Shown here one piece after another: positions 5,921 through 13,673 of a DNA stretch of 26,872 nucleotides (its first letter is position 1; each line of letters begins with the position of its first letter). The notes beneath the pieces were generated by a model. It was not told the origin of the DNA. It worked only from the letters and a program-made list of their open reading frames with translations, and did no database searches. Origin of the DNA: a virus; IMG/VR virus record IMGVR_UViG_3300020021_000044, positions 1 through 26,872 of that record; one strand, 5' to 3'. Position numbers and translations under genes: made by a program.

Positions 5921-8900
5921 CCGCCGCCGCCCTTAAAACCCCCGCCGTCATCCTGCGCACCGCCTCAGGCGAGCCGCCGCTTGGCCCTTCGGACCTCGCA
6001 TTCCGCGACGACCAGGGCGAAATCTTCCTGCACGACAACGAGCGCTACCGCACACCAGCGACGCGGCTCGGCGTGCTGGAGCTGGAAAGCGGCCACTGGC
6101 TGGCGCTGCCGCCGGGGTTTCATATCGACGCGCCACGTTTTGAAGGCCGCAACGCTGCGCTGCGCACGGGAATAGCCCGGCTGATCCGAAAAGCCCGCCG
6201 CTATGCGCGGGCGAAAGACGGCGAGGGCACGCATTGGACGGAAGGGTTTTCCGGGCGCGTGATCGAATGGGCGTTGTCGTTGAAGGCGGAAAAGGATCTG
6301 GATCACCTCGCCCGCGAGAGTGACGCGGCACCTATCGGTCACCCCGGCCCTGAGAAGCCTAACCCGTACATGGTTCAAGGCCCAGCGCTGATCTCGTTCA
6401 GCGGCGGCCGGACATCGGCCTATATGCTGCAACAGATTTTGCAAGCGCATGGCGGGAAACTGCCGGAGGATGTGCACGTCACGTTCACAAACACGGGCAG
6501 AGAACTCGAAAAGACCCTCCGGTTCATCCACAACTGCGAAGCGAATTTTGGGGTGAAGGTGCATTGGCTTGAGCGAACTCCTGATGGCGGATTTGTTGAA
6601 GTTGGCTACAACTCGGCATCCCGATCGGGCGAGCCGTTCGCTGCCTTAATTGCAAAGAAGCAATATACGCCAAATGCGGTAACGCGGTTCTGCACGGTTG
6701 AATTGAAAATTCGCGTCATGCGCGATTTCGCGCGGTCGCTCGGATGGGAGCGCTGGAACAATCTCGTCGGCCTTCGCTATGATGAAGGTCATCGCGTTCT
6801 GAAGGCGCTTGAACGCAATGATCGCGGCAAAGAGCGGTTCAAGGCCGTGATGCCGTTGTCAAAGGCAAAGGTCACCAAGCGTGACGTGATGCAGTTCTGG
6901 TTGGGCGACAATGCCGATCCAGTGAATCTCACTCATCCGCTGCCACAAGGTTTTGACTTGGGCCTGCGCGACTATGAGGGCAATTGCGATCTCTGCTTCC
7001 TTAAGTCACGGGCCAAGCTTGAGGCCATCATTCGCGAAAACCCCGGCGCAGAACAATGGTGGGTTGAACAAGAGAAGATCGGGAAGGGCCGTTTTGTTAC
7101 TGAGTACAGCTATTCCGATCTCAAAAACCATGTGGGCCGATCTCCACTGCTCTTTGATGATCAAGAACACGATGTCGAGTGCGGACTGTCATGCGCGCCG
7201 ATCGTTGAGGACGATACCGAAGCCGGGGTGACCGATGACAAGAGCGGCGTGCGCAGTGGCGAGGTGAAACAAACTACTACCGACGCTACCGGCGAGCCGC
7301 CGGGACAAACGGGTCTCGGCAATGCTGAGCCTGATCCTGTCCGTGAGGCTGGATTACACGGCGGCTCACCGGTGGCGTTGAGCGACCCCATCGATCGCTC
7401 TCTCTGCGAAGCCCATCGCGCCCGCAAAATCTATCCCGCCGGCCACTCCTTCGCGATGACCAACCCGGTGCTCGCCGGCACCGTCAAGACCGTCGGCACC
7501 TGCACCTGCGGCCATATCTTCGTGTTCCCCGGCGGCGATTACGAACGGATGGACGCCGCGATCGAAGCCCATTGGCAGAAATTCGACACCTCTCCCGACA
7601 AAGTCGACGGGCGGGGCCACCCAATCGAGGCGGGAGATGGGGCCGTCGATCCCAAAAAGGGGGCGCGACGCGCTCCGGGAAAACGACGGGCGTCACCCAA
7701 GAAAGGCGACAATCCGGAACTCGCCGAAACCGCCTCGCCAGAGCCGGCGCTCATGATGCCTTGTGCGAACAGTGCCGGCTCGCCCCTTTCCCAACCCGGC
7801 GCTGGAGGGCAATCTTCTGCGCCGATTGTCGCGGACGCGCTCCAGTCGTCACGACAAGAGCCCGCGCCTGTTGCGCCCCCCTCCGGCGCGGGCTCGCTTG
7901 TTCAGGCTGCGCCAATTGGCGCACCCGTCGAAAAGGTCATTACGTCGCCTGATGACGTAAACGATTTACCAAACGGAGACACCGCAAGCCCACCTCGGCA
8001 CCTTGCCGATGTGGGGACGGATGGAGCGGCGAGCGCGAGCGCTTCCCAACCGTCGTATTTACTCGCGCCAGCCGACCCGGCGACTGATGAGGGGGCGAGC
8101 GGGGACGCTCGTTCGCACGCACCTCCGGCGTTTCTTTCCGCACCCGACTTCGCCACCACCATGGCCGCCGAACCGTCCGACGACTGGCCGGAACTGTTCA
8201 AGGCCGCGCATGATCTGGCCTGGCGCGAGCCGGTCAAGGTGACGGGCTCGCTCGCGGCGCTACTGGATTTCAGCAAGGTCTATGCGGCTGGCGGTGGAAA
8301 GGCCGAACGCCCGGTCTTGCGCTGGCACGGCGGCAAATGGCTGCTGGCGCCCTGGATCATGTCACACTTCCCGCCGCATCAGGTTTACGTCGAACCGTTC
8401 GGAGGTGCTGCGAGCGTGCTGCTGCGCAAGCCACGGGCTGCAGCTGAGGTCTATAACGATCTTGATCATGACGTCGTCAATCTGTTCCGGGTGCTGCAGG
8501 ACGAAGCGAAAGCGGCGCGACTTCGCGAGCTATTGATACTGACGCCATTCGCGCGTGAGGAATTTGATCTGTCTTATGCGCCGACGGACGATGACGTCGA
8601 AACCGCCCGACGGCTGATCATCCGGTCCTTCATGGGGTTCGGATCGAATGCTCACGCGACCGCAAAGACGGGCCGCGCGCAGACCGGATTCAGGGCGAAC
8701 TCCAACCGCGCGGGCACCACACCGGCGCGGGATTGGCAGAATTATCCAGACTGTCTTATCGGCACTGTCGAACGAATGCGCGGCGTCATCATTGAAAGCC
8801 GCGACGCGCTGACGGTTGCTGCATCGCACGACGGCGAAGAGACGCTGTTCTATTTCGATCCACCCTACCAGCTCGAGCTGCGCAATCCCGGCAATCCCTA

Positions 8901-9213
8901 CGACCGCAAGCACATGTACCGCCATGAACTCGATCGGGAAGGTCACATTGCGCTCTTGGAGGCGCTGAAAACCTTGCGCGGCATGGTGGTGTTGTCGGGT
9001 TATCCCGATCCGCTTTACGACGACGCGCTGCCCGACTGGCGCCGCGTCGAAATCGATGCTTTCGCCGACGGCGCGCGAGCGCGCACCGAAGTGCTGTGGC
9101 TCAATCCGGCCTGCGTGGCAGCACTCGATGCCCAGCATCCGCAGCTGTTCGATCTGGCAAGCTTCGATGCCGTCAATACCCCCCCCTCGGACGTGATGGA
9201 GGTTGAGGCGTGA
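5917..9213 (+). CDS. PAPS-reductase-like PP-loop enzyme fused to a D12-class DNA adenine methyltransferase
   Basis: A 1098-residue protein. Residues 1-140 are an unassigned N-terminal domain. Residues 155-425 are a PAPS-reductase/PP-loop ATPase domain with SFSGGRTSAYML (PP-loop S162-S167), TRFCTVELKIRVMRDF (C259) and GNCDLCFLKSRAKL (C357, C360). Together with C207 these cysteines could bind an Fe-S cluster, as in DndC-type proteins. Residues 490-560 form a small metal-binding-like module (C497, H500, C529, C531, H552). Residues about 570-755 are a Pro/Ala/Ser-rich linker. Residues 800-1085 are a Dam-like D12 methyltransferase: RWHGGKW (802-808), YVEPFGGAAS (824-833) and the catalytic DPPY at 981-984, all intact. 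It would methylate adenine N6 in phage DNA; the PP-loop part suggests sulfur or nucleotide transfer chemistry. An internal ATG at 8161 could yield the methyltransferase alone. GTGA overlaps the next gene. Confidence 0.88.
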   Translation: MTAAALKTPAVILRTASGEPPLGPSDLAFRDDQGEIFLHDNERYRTPATRLGVLELESGHWLALPPGFHIDAPRFEGRNAALRTGIARLIRKARRYARAKDGEGTHWTEGFSGRVIEWALSLKAEKDLDHLARESDAAPIGHPGPEKPNPYMVQGPALISFSGGRTSAYMLQQILQAHGGKLPEDVHVTFTNTGRELEKTLRFIHNCEANFGVKVHWLERTPDGGFVEVGYNSASRSGEPFAALIAKKQYTPNAVTRFCTVELKIRVMRDFARSLGWERWNNLVGLRYDEGHRVLKALERNDRGKERFKAVMPLSKAKVTKRDVMQFWLGDNADPVNLTHPLPQGFDLGLRDYEGNCDLCFLKSRAKLEAIIRENPGAEQWWVEQEKIGKGRFVTEYSYSDLKNHVGRSPLLFDDQEHDVECGLSCAPIVEDDTEAGVTDDKSGVRSGEVKQTTTDATGEPPGQTGLGNAEPDPVREAGLHGGSPVALSDPIDRSLCEAHRARKIYPAGHSFAMTNPVLAGTVKTVGTCTCGHIFVFPGGDYERMDAAIEAHWQKFDTSPDKVDGRGHPIEAGDGAVDPKKGARRAPGKRRASPKKGDNPELAETASPEPALMMPCANSAGSPLSQPGAGGQSSAPIVADALQSSRQEPAPVAPPSGAGSLVQAAPIGAPVEKVITSPDDVNDLPNGDTASPPRHLADVGTDGAASASASQPSYLLAPADPATDEGASGDARSHAPPAFLSAPDFATTMAAEPSDDWPELFKAAHDLAWREPVKVTGSLAALLDFSKVYAAGGGKAERPVLRWHGGKWLLAPWIMSHFPPHQVYVEPFGGAASVLLRKPRAAAEVYNDLDHDVVNLFRVLQDEAKAARLRELLILTPFAREEFDLSYAPTDDDVETARRLIIRSFMGFGSNAHATAKTGRAQTGFRANSNRAGTTPARDWQNYPDCLIGTVERMRGVIIESRDALTVAASHDGEETLFYFDPPYQLELRNPGNPYDRKHMYRHELDREGHIALLEALKTLRGMVVLSGYPDPLYDDALPDWRRVEIDAFADGARARTEVLWLNPACVAALDAQHPQLFDLASFDAVNTPPSDVMEVEA
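7858..8111. repeat. Cluster of inverted repeats in the fusion-protein linker
   Basis: Five inverted repeats follow one another: GAGCCCGCGCC (7858-7868) with its complement at 7885-7895; the palindrome at 7908-7923; TTACGTC/GACGTAA (7940-7960); CCACCTCGGCA/TGCCGATGTGG (7990-8014, one mismatch, 3-base loop); CGAGCG/CGCTCG (8096-8111). The first resembles an intrinsic terminator stem followed by GCTTGTT. They lie where the encoded protein is low-complexity. Confidence 0.5.
7908..7923. repeat. 16-base palindrome, copy 1 of 2
   Basis: TGCGCCAATTGGCGCA is a perfect palindrome, also present at 24122-24137. In both genes it is read in the same frame and encodes API-G-A. It could be a binding site, a restriction-type target or a codon-level coincidence. 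Confidence 0.5.
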
Positions 9214-9611
9214 ACAGTGGAATTTACGTGGCCTTGCGCGTGAGGTGGGCGGCCAAGTGGCGCAATTTGCGCGATGTCGGCGGCTATCCGATCACTTCGA
9301 CGTGGATCGATGAAGCCGGCGAGGGAGAGACGAAGGATCTCGGGGAATTGTGGGCGCGCGTCCTCAGTGAAGTTACCTCGTGTACCGGCATCGTCGTCTA
9401 TGCCGAACCTGGAGACTTTCCGCTCAAAGGCGCACTTGTCGAAGCGGGCATCGCGCTTGGAGCAGCGCGGACGATTATCGTCTGTCTGCCGGACGTCAAA
9501 CTGGAGGAACGCAGCTGCCGGCCGATCGGATCTTGGATCAATCATCCAGCCGTAGTGCGGAATGACTTCGTGATATCTGCGCTGATGCAAGCGAGCAGGG
9601 GGCAGCGATGA
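9210..9611 (+). CDS. Nucleoside 2-deoxyribosyltransferase-like phage protein
   Basis: A 133-residue protein starting at GTG 9210 (4-base overlap with the previous stop). It reads YVALRVRWAAKWRNLRDVGG, then ITSTWIDEAGEGE, ELWARVLSEVTSCTGIVVYA, EPGDFPLKGALVEAGIALGA and a terminal strand RTIIVCLP. The small Rossmann-like fold, the acidic GDF-P-L-K-G-A-x-x-E helix start (putative catalytic Glu) and the N-terminal YVAxRVRxAxxW strand fit the nucleoside 2-deoxyribosyltransferase/DUF4406-like group. Such enzymes exchange bases on deoxynucleosides. Its place right before a hypermodification-family gene suggests work on modified nucleotides (inference). Confidence 0.72.
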   Translation: MNSGIYVALRVRWAAKWRNLRDVGGYPITSTWIDEAGEGETKDLGELWARVLSEVTSCTGIVVYAEPGDFPLKGALVEAGIALGAARTIIVCLPDVKLEERSCRPIGSWINHPAVVRNDFVISALMQASRGQR

Positions 9612-10474
9612 TCCCCGACTACACCCCGCTGTTCTATTGGGTCCGCGAGCGCGAGCAAATCCGGCTGCGCAAGGAAATGCAGCTGGACCGTGCGTCCTGG
9701 ACGGTCGATCCGATCCTGTCGACCTATCGTTTCTGCAACGTGCGGCGCGAGGATGATCGTGGCACGATCTGGATTCGCGAAAACATCCGCGACCGGTTCG
9801 CCGGGCATCCGCATCTATGGCTGATGCTGTGCATCGGCCGGCAGATCAACTGGCCGGACACGCTCGCGGACATGATCGGCATGGGGGCATGGCCGGACCG
9901 TCCGGCATTTTCGCCCGACCGGATCACCGAAGTCCTCAACCGACGCAAGGAAGAGGGCAAGAAAATCTACACCGGCGCCTACATGATCTCGGCGCCTTCG
10001 ACCAAGGGCGCGGACAAGCAGACGTATATCGCTGAAACCGTGATCGGCGCGCTGTGGTCCCGCCGCGACGTCTTCGCAAAACACTTCGCTGGCATGCCGA
10101 CGCTGCAGCGCACGCATGAATTGATCACACGCTCGAACGGCTGGGGTCCGTTCATGGCCTACCAAGCCGTGGTCGACATGAGGTTCACGGGGCTGTTGAG
10201 CGGAGCTTGCGACATAGCGTATTGGGCGGCGGCCGGCCCCGGCACGCTGCGCGGGCTGAACAGGCTGCACGGCCGGCCCGTCGATGCCGGGCTCGGCCAA
10301 GCCCAAGCTCTATCGGAGATGCGCGCGATCTATGAGGTGGTCGAAACTGAGACCCGCGTCGCGATGGATTTTTCCGACGTGCCCAACATCCTCTGTGAGA
10401 CCGACAAGTATTTGCGCGTCAAGAACGGCGAGGGCAAGCCCCGCGCGCTCTATGTGCCGGGGAGGGGTTCATGA
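9608..10474 (+). CDS. Putative DNA base hypermodification protein (thymine pyrophosphorylase / 5-hmdU kinase / amino acid:DNA transferase group)
   Basis: A 288-residue protein. The opening LFYWVREREQIRLRKEMQLD is followed by DPILSTYRFCNVRREDDRGT and IWIRENIRD. This R-F-x-N-x-R-R-E-D-D block is the signature I associate with the alpha-glutamyl/putrescinyl thymine pyrophosphorylase, 5-hmdU DNA kinase helical domain and ADDT group, described computationally for phage thymine hypermodification. The C-terminal half has GWGPFMAYQAVVDMRFTGLL, the family's second conserved block, and then FSDVPNILCETDKYLR. Proteins of this group act on 5-hydroxymethyluracil or its pyrophosphate in phage DNA. No hydroxymethylase (thymidylate-synthase-like) gene is in the window, so the precursor source is unknown. 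Genes on both sides overlap it by 4 bases. Confidence 0.78.
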   Translation: MIPDYTPLFYWVREREQIRLRKEMQLDRASWTVDPILSTYRFCNVRREDDRGTIWIRENIRDRFAGHPHLWLMLCIGRQINWPDTLADMIGMGAWPDRPAFSPDRITEVLNRRKEEGKKIYTGAYMISAPSTKGADKQTYIAETVIGALWSRRDVFAKHFAGMPTLQRTHELITRSNGWGPFMAYQAVVDMRFTGLLSGACDIAYWAAAGPGTLRGLNRLHGRPVDAGLGQAQALSEMRAIYEVVETETRVAMDFSDVPNILCETDKYLRVKNGEGKPRALYVPGRGS

Positions 10475-10695
10475 AAAAGAACCGCCCCCGGCCGCCTCTG
10501 GTCATCGACCTGCTCGCAACCACCCTGCGCAAGCCGACGGCGCGCCCGCTGGTAGAGCCCGCCGAAGCGGTTGCGATCGCACTGTCGATGCTGCCGGCGA
10601 AGTCGACCGGGCAGCTCTGCACCCCGGATTGTGCGGCCGTCCGGCATGTGTTGCTGGCGCTGCAGATGGCGGGATGGAAGTTGGAACCGCGATGA
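10471..10695 (+). CDS. Small basic phage protein, unknown
   Basis: A 74-residue protein with a basic Pro-rich start (MKKNRPRPP). Two predicted helices follow (VEPAEAVAIALSMLP and CAAVRHVLLALQMAGWKLEP) with a C-x3-C pair between them (CTPDC). No family recognised. It overlaps both neighbours by 4 bases (ATGA at 10471 and at 10692), so it is translationally coupled to the hypermodification-family gene. Confidence 0.6.
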   Translation: MKKNRPRPPLVIDLLATTLRKPTARPLVEPAEAVAIALSMLPAKSTGQLCTPDCAAVRHVLLALQMAGWKLEPR

Positions 10696-10709
10696 AGGAA
10701 GGGAAGAAT

Positions 10710-11132
10710 ATGGCTCACCGCACCAGTGAAGGCGCGTCGGCAGTCATCGGTCAGGCGGCAGCGCAGGGCGTTTCACCGGACCCGCGCCCGTGGAAAATTC
10801 ACCGCAACAAGCGCGGATGGCCGCGCTGGTATCAGCGCCTCGTTGAAGCATGGTGGATTTTGACCGGTCGATGGTCGCTGCACGGTGCTTGGCAGAATGG
10901 GTTAGATCACGGCAGTGCCGTGACCTACCAACGGATCATCGTCAACGGCGGCGACCTCATGCCGATCATCGACGCCGCGATTATCGCGGCGTTTGCTAGC
11001 CTGCCCAACGGATCGTTGCCTTCAGAAGATAGATTACGAAGGCTCCGTAGAGACGCATGGGACAGGTACAAAACGGGCCGCCAATCTGCCGGGCTCCGCT
11101 TCTTTCCAAATAAAGACAGCCAAATAACCTGA
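10710..11132 (+). CDS. Phage protein of unknown function (Trp-rich)
   Basis: A 140-residue protein if started at 10710, where AAGGAAGGG (10695-10703) is a strong ribosome binding site 6 bases upstream. The ATG at 10692 (ATGA overlap with the previous stop) would add six residues and is the alternative. The N-terminal half has the motif PRPWKIHRNKRGWPRWYQRL then VEAWWILTGRWSLHGAWQNG; the second half has a hydrophobic segment (MPIIDAAIIAAFASLP). No family recognised. Its last codons and stop fall inside the 5' part of hairpin element copy B. Confidence 0.62.
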   Translation: MAHRTSEGASAVIGQAAAQGVSPDPRPWKIHRNKRGWPRWYQRLVEAWWILTGRWSLHGAWQNGLDHGSAVTYQRIIVNGGDLMPIIDAAIIAAFASLPNGSLPSEDRLRRLRRDAWDRYKTGRQSAGLRFFPNKDSQIT

Positions 11133-11167
11133 CAGGTGACCGCAGCACACCCCGCCGGTCATTGTCC
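11122..11167. repeat. Dispersed hairpin element, copy B
   Basis: This is the second copy of the element at 2497-2541. Arms 11131-11141 and 11157-11166 pair with one bulged G around a 15-base loop. Compared with copy A, the third base pair from the loop changes from G-C to A-T on both sides, a compensatory change that supports a real structure. The stop codon of the preceding gene lies in the conserved 5' part. Confidence 0.6.
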
Positions 11168-11189
11168 CCCAAAACGAAAGTAGCTCCAG

Positions 11190-11450
11190 ATGGCCCGGCG
11201 AGAAGACGTCCCTGCAGCGCGCGTCCTGTTCGGCAAAGGGCCCGGACAGGCCCTTTCGATCCACGGCTTTCCCGCGAGCGAAATGGGAATACCGACCGTC
11301 GAATGCAGCGGCGATCTCGACGGCCTGCGCTTCATGACGCCGGAGACCGCCGAACAGCTCGCCGACGGTCTCAGACTTGCCGCCCGTATCGCGCGCGGCG
11401 AGGTGCTGCCGACGCCACTGGATCAGTTTCTGGAAAAGAACAAGACATGA
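11190..11450 (+). CDS. Small phage protein, unknown
   Basis: An 86-residue protein, MARREDVPAARVLFGKGPGQ followed by a short beta-rich part and a C-terminal helix (TPETAEQLADGLRLAARIAR). No family recognised. No clear ribosome binding site; the start lies 22 bases after hairpin element copy B, which may influence its translation. It overlaps the next gene by 4 bases (ATGA at 11447). Confidence 0.6.
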   Translation: MARREDVPAARVLFGKGPGQALSIHGFPASEMGIPTVECSGDLDGLRFMTPETAEQLADGLRLAARIARGEVLPTPLDQFLEKNKT

Positions 11451-11602
11451 CCCCCGACCAACTCCAGCAATTGCGCCAGCGCCTCGCCGAAGGCCGCCAG
11501 CCGGTCTATCGCGGCGAACAGTACAGCCACCCGCGCGGCTGGAACGATGCGTTGGATTTTGTCGAGCGGGTGATCAGGGAAGTTGTGGGGGAAACGGCGT
11601 GA
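11447..11602 (+). CDS. Very small phage protein (51 residues)
   Basis: It reads MTPDQLQQLRQRLAEGRQPV and ends in a helix (WNDALDFVERVIREVVGE). Two helices flank a Tyr/Gly/His loop (YRGEQYSHPRGW). No family recognised. It is supported by 4-base overlaps at both ends (ATGA at 11447, GTGA at 11599) and by coding character. Confidence 0.58.
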   Translation: MTPDQLQQLRQRLAEGRQPVYRGEQYSHPRGWNDALDFVERVIREVVGETA

Positions 11603-11949
11603 ATTTATCCGCTCGCATCATAGAGATGTTGACCACGCACCAACTGCCGCTGTCGGACGAAAAGCAGCTGCAGGCCGCGATCTCCGATGTGCTCGAGGCC
11701 GCCTCGCTCGATTTTGAACGCGAGGTCCACCTTGGCCCGCGCGACATCGTCGATTTCATGGTCGAAGGCGTGGCGATCGAGGTCAAGATCAAGGGCGGTC
11801 GACGCGACATCTACCGCCAGCTTGAGCGCTACTGCGGCTATGACGCGGTCACGGCAATTGTGCTCGCGACAAACGTGCCGATGGGCCTGCCGTCCCTGAT
11901 CTGCGGCAAGCCGACGTCGATTGCTGCCCTGGGGCGAGGCTGGCTGTGA
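11599..11949 (+). CDS. PD-(D/E)XK nuclease-like protein
   Basis: A 116-residue protein starting at GTG 11599. After a helical N-terminus (E21 in LSDEKQLQAAISDVL) come the strand FEREVHLG, then RDIVDFMVEGVAIEVKIKGG with D52 and E61-V-K63. This is the D...ExK pattern of the PD-(D/E)XK fold, as in VRR-NUC-like and Holliday-junction-resolvase-like proteins. YRQLERYCGYDAVTAIVLAT completes the core helix and strand. The size fits a minimal single-domain nuclease. It lies directly upstream of an SF2 helicase with a 4-base overlap, suggesting joint action on DNA ends or forks. Confidence 0.76.
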   Translation: MNLSARIIEMLTTHQLPLSDEKQLQAAISDVLEAASLDFEREVHLGPRDIVDFMVEGVAIEVKIKGGRRDIYRQLERYCGYDAVTAIVLATNVPMGLPSLICGKPTSIAALGRGWL

Positions 11950-13673
11950 ACATGGTTCTGCAGGGTGACGATCTTCTGGAAGCGGCCTCGCGCCTCGCCT
12001 GGCGCGATGATGAGGTCCCTGCGCGCACCTATGGCGCGCTCACCTATCACGACGCCGCGCGGCGCTGGAGCATCACCGGGCTGGAGCCGCAGGTGGCAAT
12101 CCGGATCAAGCGGATTTTTCCGCGCATCTCGGCAACCCAAGTCGGCTCGTTCACCTTTACCGACAGCGACGAGAGCCGCGCCGAACTGGAATGGTTTCTG
12201 GAGCGCTACCCTCTTGTGGTCTCGGCGGCCGATCGCGCGCGGTTAACCGACGGCAAAATCCGGTTCGAGCGGCTGCGCGCCGATATCGAACAGGTGCTGC
12301 GGACCGACTGGAAACCCTCCGCGACGCCAAAACGCCTGCGCGAGGGCGTCGTGCTGCGGCCGAACCAGGCGCGCGCGGTCGAAGTGGCGCAACGACTGGG
12401 GCGGCTGATCGTCGCCGACGATGTCGGGCTCGGCAAGACCCATGCGGCGCTGGCCGCCGTGATGGACGAACGCTATCTGCCCGCCGCGGTGATTGCGGAA
12501 GCCCATGTCGCGACGCAGTGGCAGAAGGATTTTATCGAGCCGTTCACGACGCTGTCCTCTCACGTGATCCAGGGCACCCAAGCCTACCCCCTGCCCGACG
12601 TCGATTGCTACATCTTCAAATATTCCAACGCGTTCGGGTGGGTGGACCTTGCAGCCACGGGACAATTTCGTTCCGTCATTTTCGACGAAATCCAGAACCT
12701 GCGCCACGGCATCGGTACCTTGAAGGGCGGCTCGGCAAAAGTATTCGCCGACAATGCCGCGTTGCGGATCGGGCTGTCGGCCACGCCAATCTTCGGCTAC
12801 GGCGGCGAGATCTTCAACATCATCGACATCGTCGAACCCGGCATTTTGGGCTCTAGGGAAGAATTCATCCGCGAGTGGTGCACCTCCGACGACGGCAAGA
12901 TGATCGTCAAGGACGCCGCAGCACTCGGCGCGCACCTGCGCGATCTCAACCTGATGCTGCGCGAGATCGGGCAGGGGCCGCCAGCCAACCGCATCATTCA
13001 CGATGTGCCTTATGACGAAGATGTCGCCGCGGCGGATGAGGCCTTTGCCCGCAAGCTGGCGCTCAAGGTGCTGGAGGGCTCGTTCTCCGAACGCGGGCAG
13101 GCCGCGCGCGAACTCGACATGTTCGCCCGAAGGGTGACGGGTGTTGCAAAAGCCCGCCACGTCGCGGCCTTCGTCAAGATCCTGCTGGAAGCCAAGACGC
13201 CGATCATCCTCGGCGGCTGGCACCGCGACGTCTACGACATCTGGCTGGAGGAACTGAAGGCCTTCAACCCTATCCTCTACACCGGCTCGGAAACCCCGAA
13301 GGAAAAAGACGCGGCCAAGCGCGCCTTCATGAATGGCGACACCGATTGCCTGATCATGAGCTTGCGCTCCGGCGCCGGGCTCGACGGGCTGCAGCACCGC
13401 TGCTCCACCGTGGTGCATGGCGAGCTCGACTGGTCGCGCGAGGTCCACAAGCAGCTGGCAGGCCGTTTGCGGCCGCATTCGCGGCCCGACCCGATCACGG
13501 AAATCTACATCATCGCCGACGGCGGCTCTGACCCCTGCGTCGCTGCGGTGCAGGGCCTCAAAGCCTCGCAAGCCCGCGGCATCGTCGACCCCAAGCGCGG
13601 GGTGGAAGCGGTCGCGACCGACGAATCCCGCATCAAGGCGCTGGCGCGGATGTATCTGGAGCGACGGACATGA
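11946..13673 (+). CDS. SF2/SNF2-like DNA helicase or translocase
   Basis: A 575-residue protein if started at GTG 11946 (an ATG follows at 11952). The helicase core starts at LRPNQARAVEVAQRLGRLIV (Q-motif-like). Walker A is GLGKT (161-165), Walker B DEIQ (247-250), motif III SATP (278-281). The second RecA-like lobe has SLRSGAGLDGLQ and the motif VI segment VHKQLAGRLRPHSR. DEIQ instead of DEAH is unusual but occurs in phage relatives. The N-terminal 115 residues are an additional domain, probably substrate binding. It likely remodels or unwinds DNA during replication or recombination together with the adjacent nuclease-like protein. No DnaB-type helicase is in the window, so it may be the main phage helicase. 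Confidence 0.88.
   Translation: MNMVLQGDDLLEAASRLAWRDDEVPARTYGALTYHDAARRWSITGLEPQVAIRIKRIFPRISATQVGSFTFTDSDESRAELEWFLERYPLVVSAADRARLTDGKIRFERLRADIEQVLRTDWKPSATPKRLREGVVLRPNQARAVEVAQRLGRLIVADDVGLGKTHAALAAVMDERYLPAAVIAEAHVATQWQKDFIEPFTTLSSHVIQGTQAYPLPDVDCYIFKYSNAFGWVDLAATGQFRSVIFDEIQNLRHGIGTLKGGSAKVFADNAALRIGLSATPIFGYGGEIFNIIDIVEPGILGSREEFIREWCTSDDGKMIVKDAAALGAHLRDLNLMLREIGQGPPANRIIHDVPYDEDVAAADEAFARKLALKVLEGSFSERGQAARELDMFARRVTGVAKARHVAAFVKILLEAKTPIILGGWHRDVYDIWLEELKAFNPILYTGSETPKEKDAAKRAFMNGDTDCLIMSLRSGAGLDGLQHRCSTVVHGELDWSREVHKQLAGRLRPHSRPDPITEIYIIADGGSDPCVAAVQGLKASQARGIVDPKRGVEAVATDESRIKALARMYLERRT

Noticed and set aside
12243-13571. 442-residue minus-strand frame opposite the helicase
   Set aside because: Typical high-GC antisense shadow, rich in Asp, Val, Gly and Arg; the plus strand has full helicase motifs.
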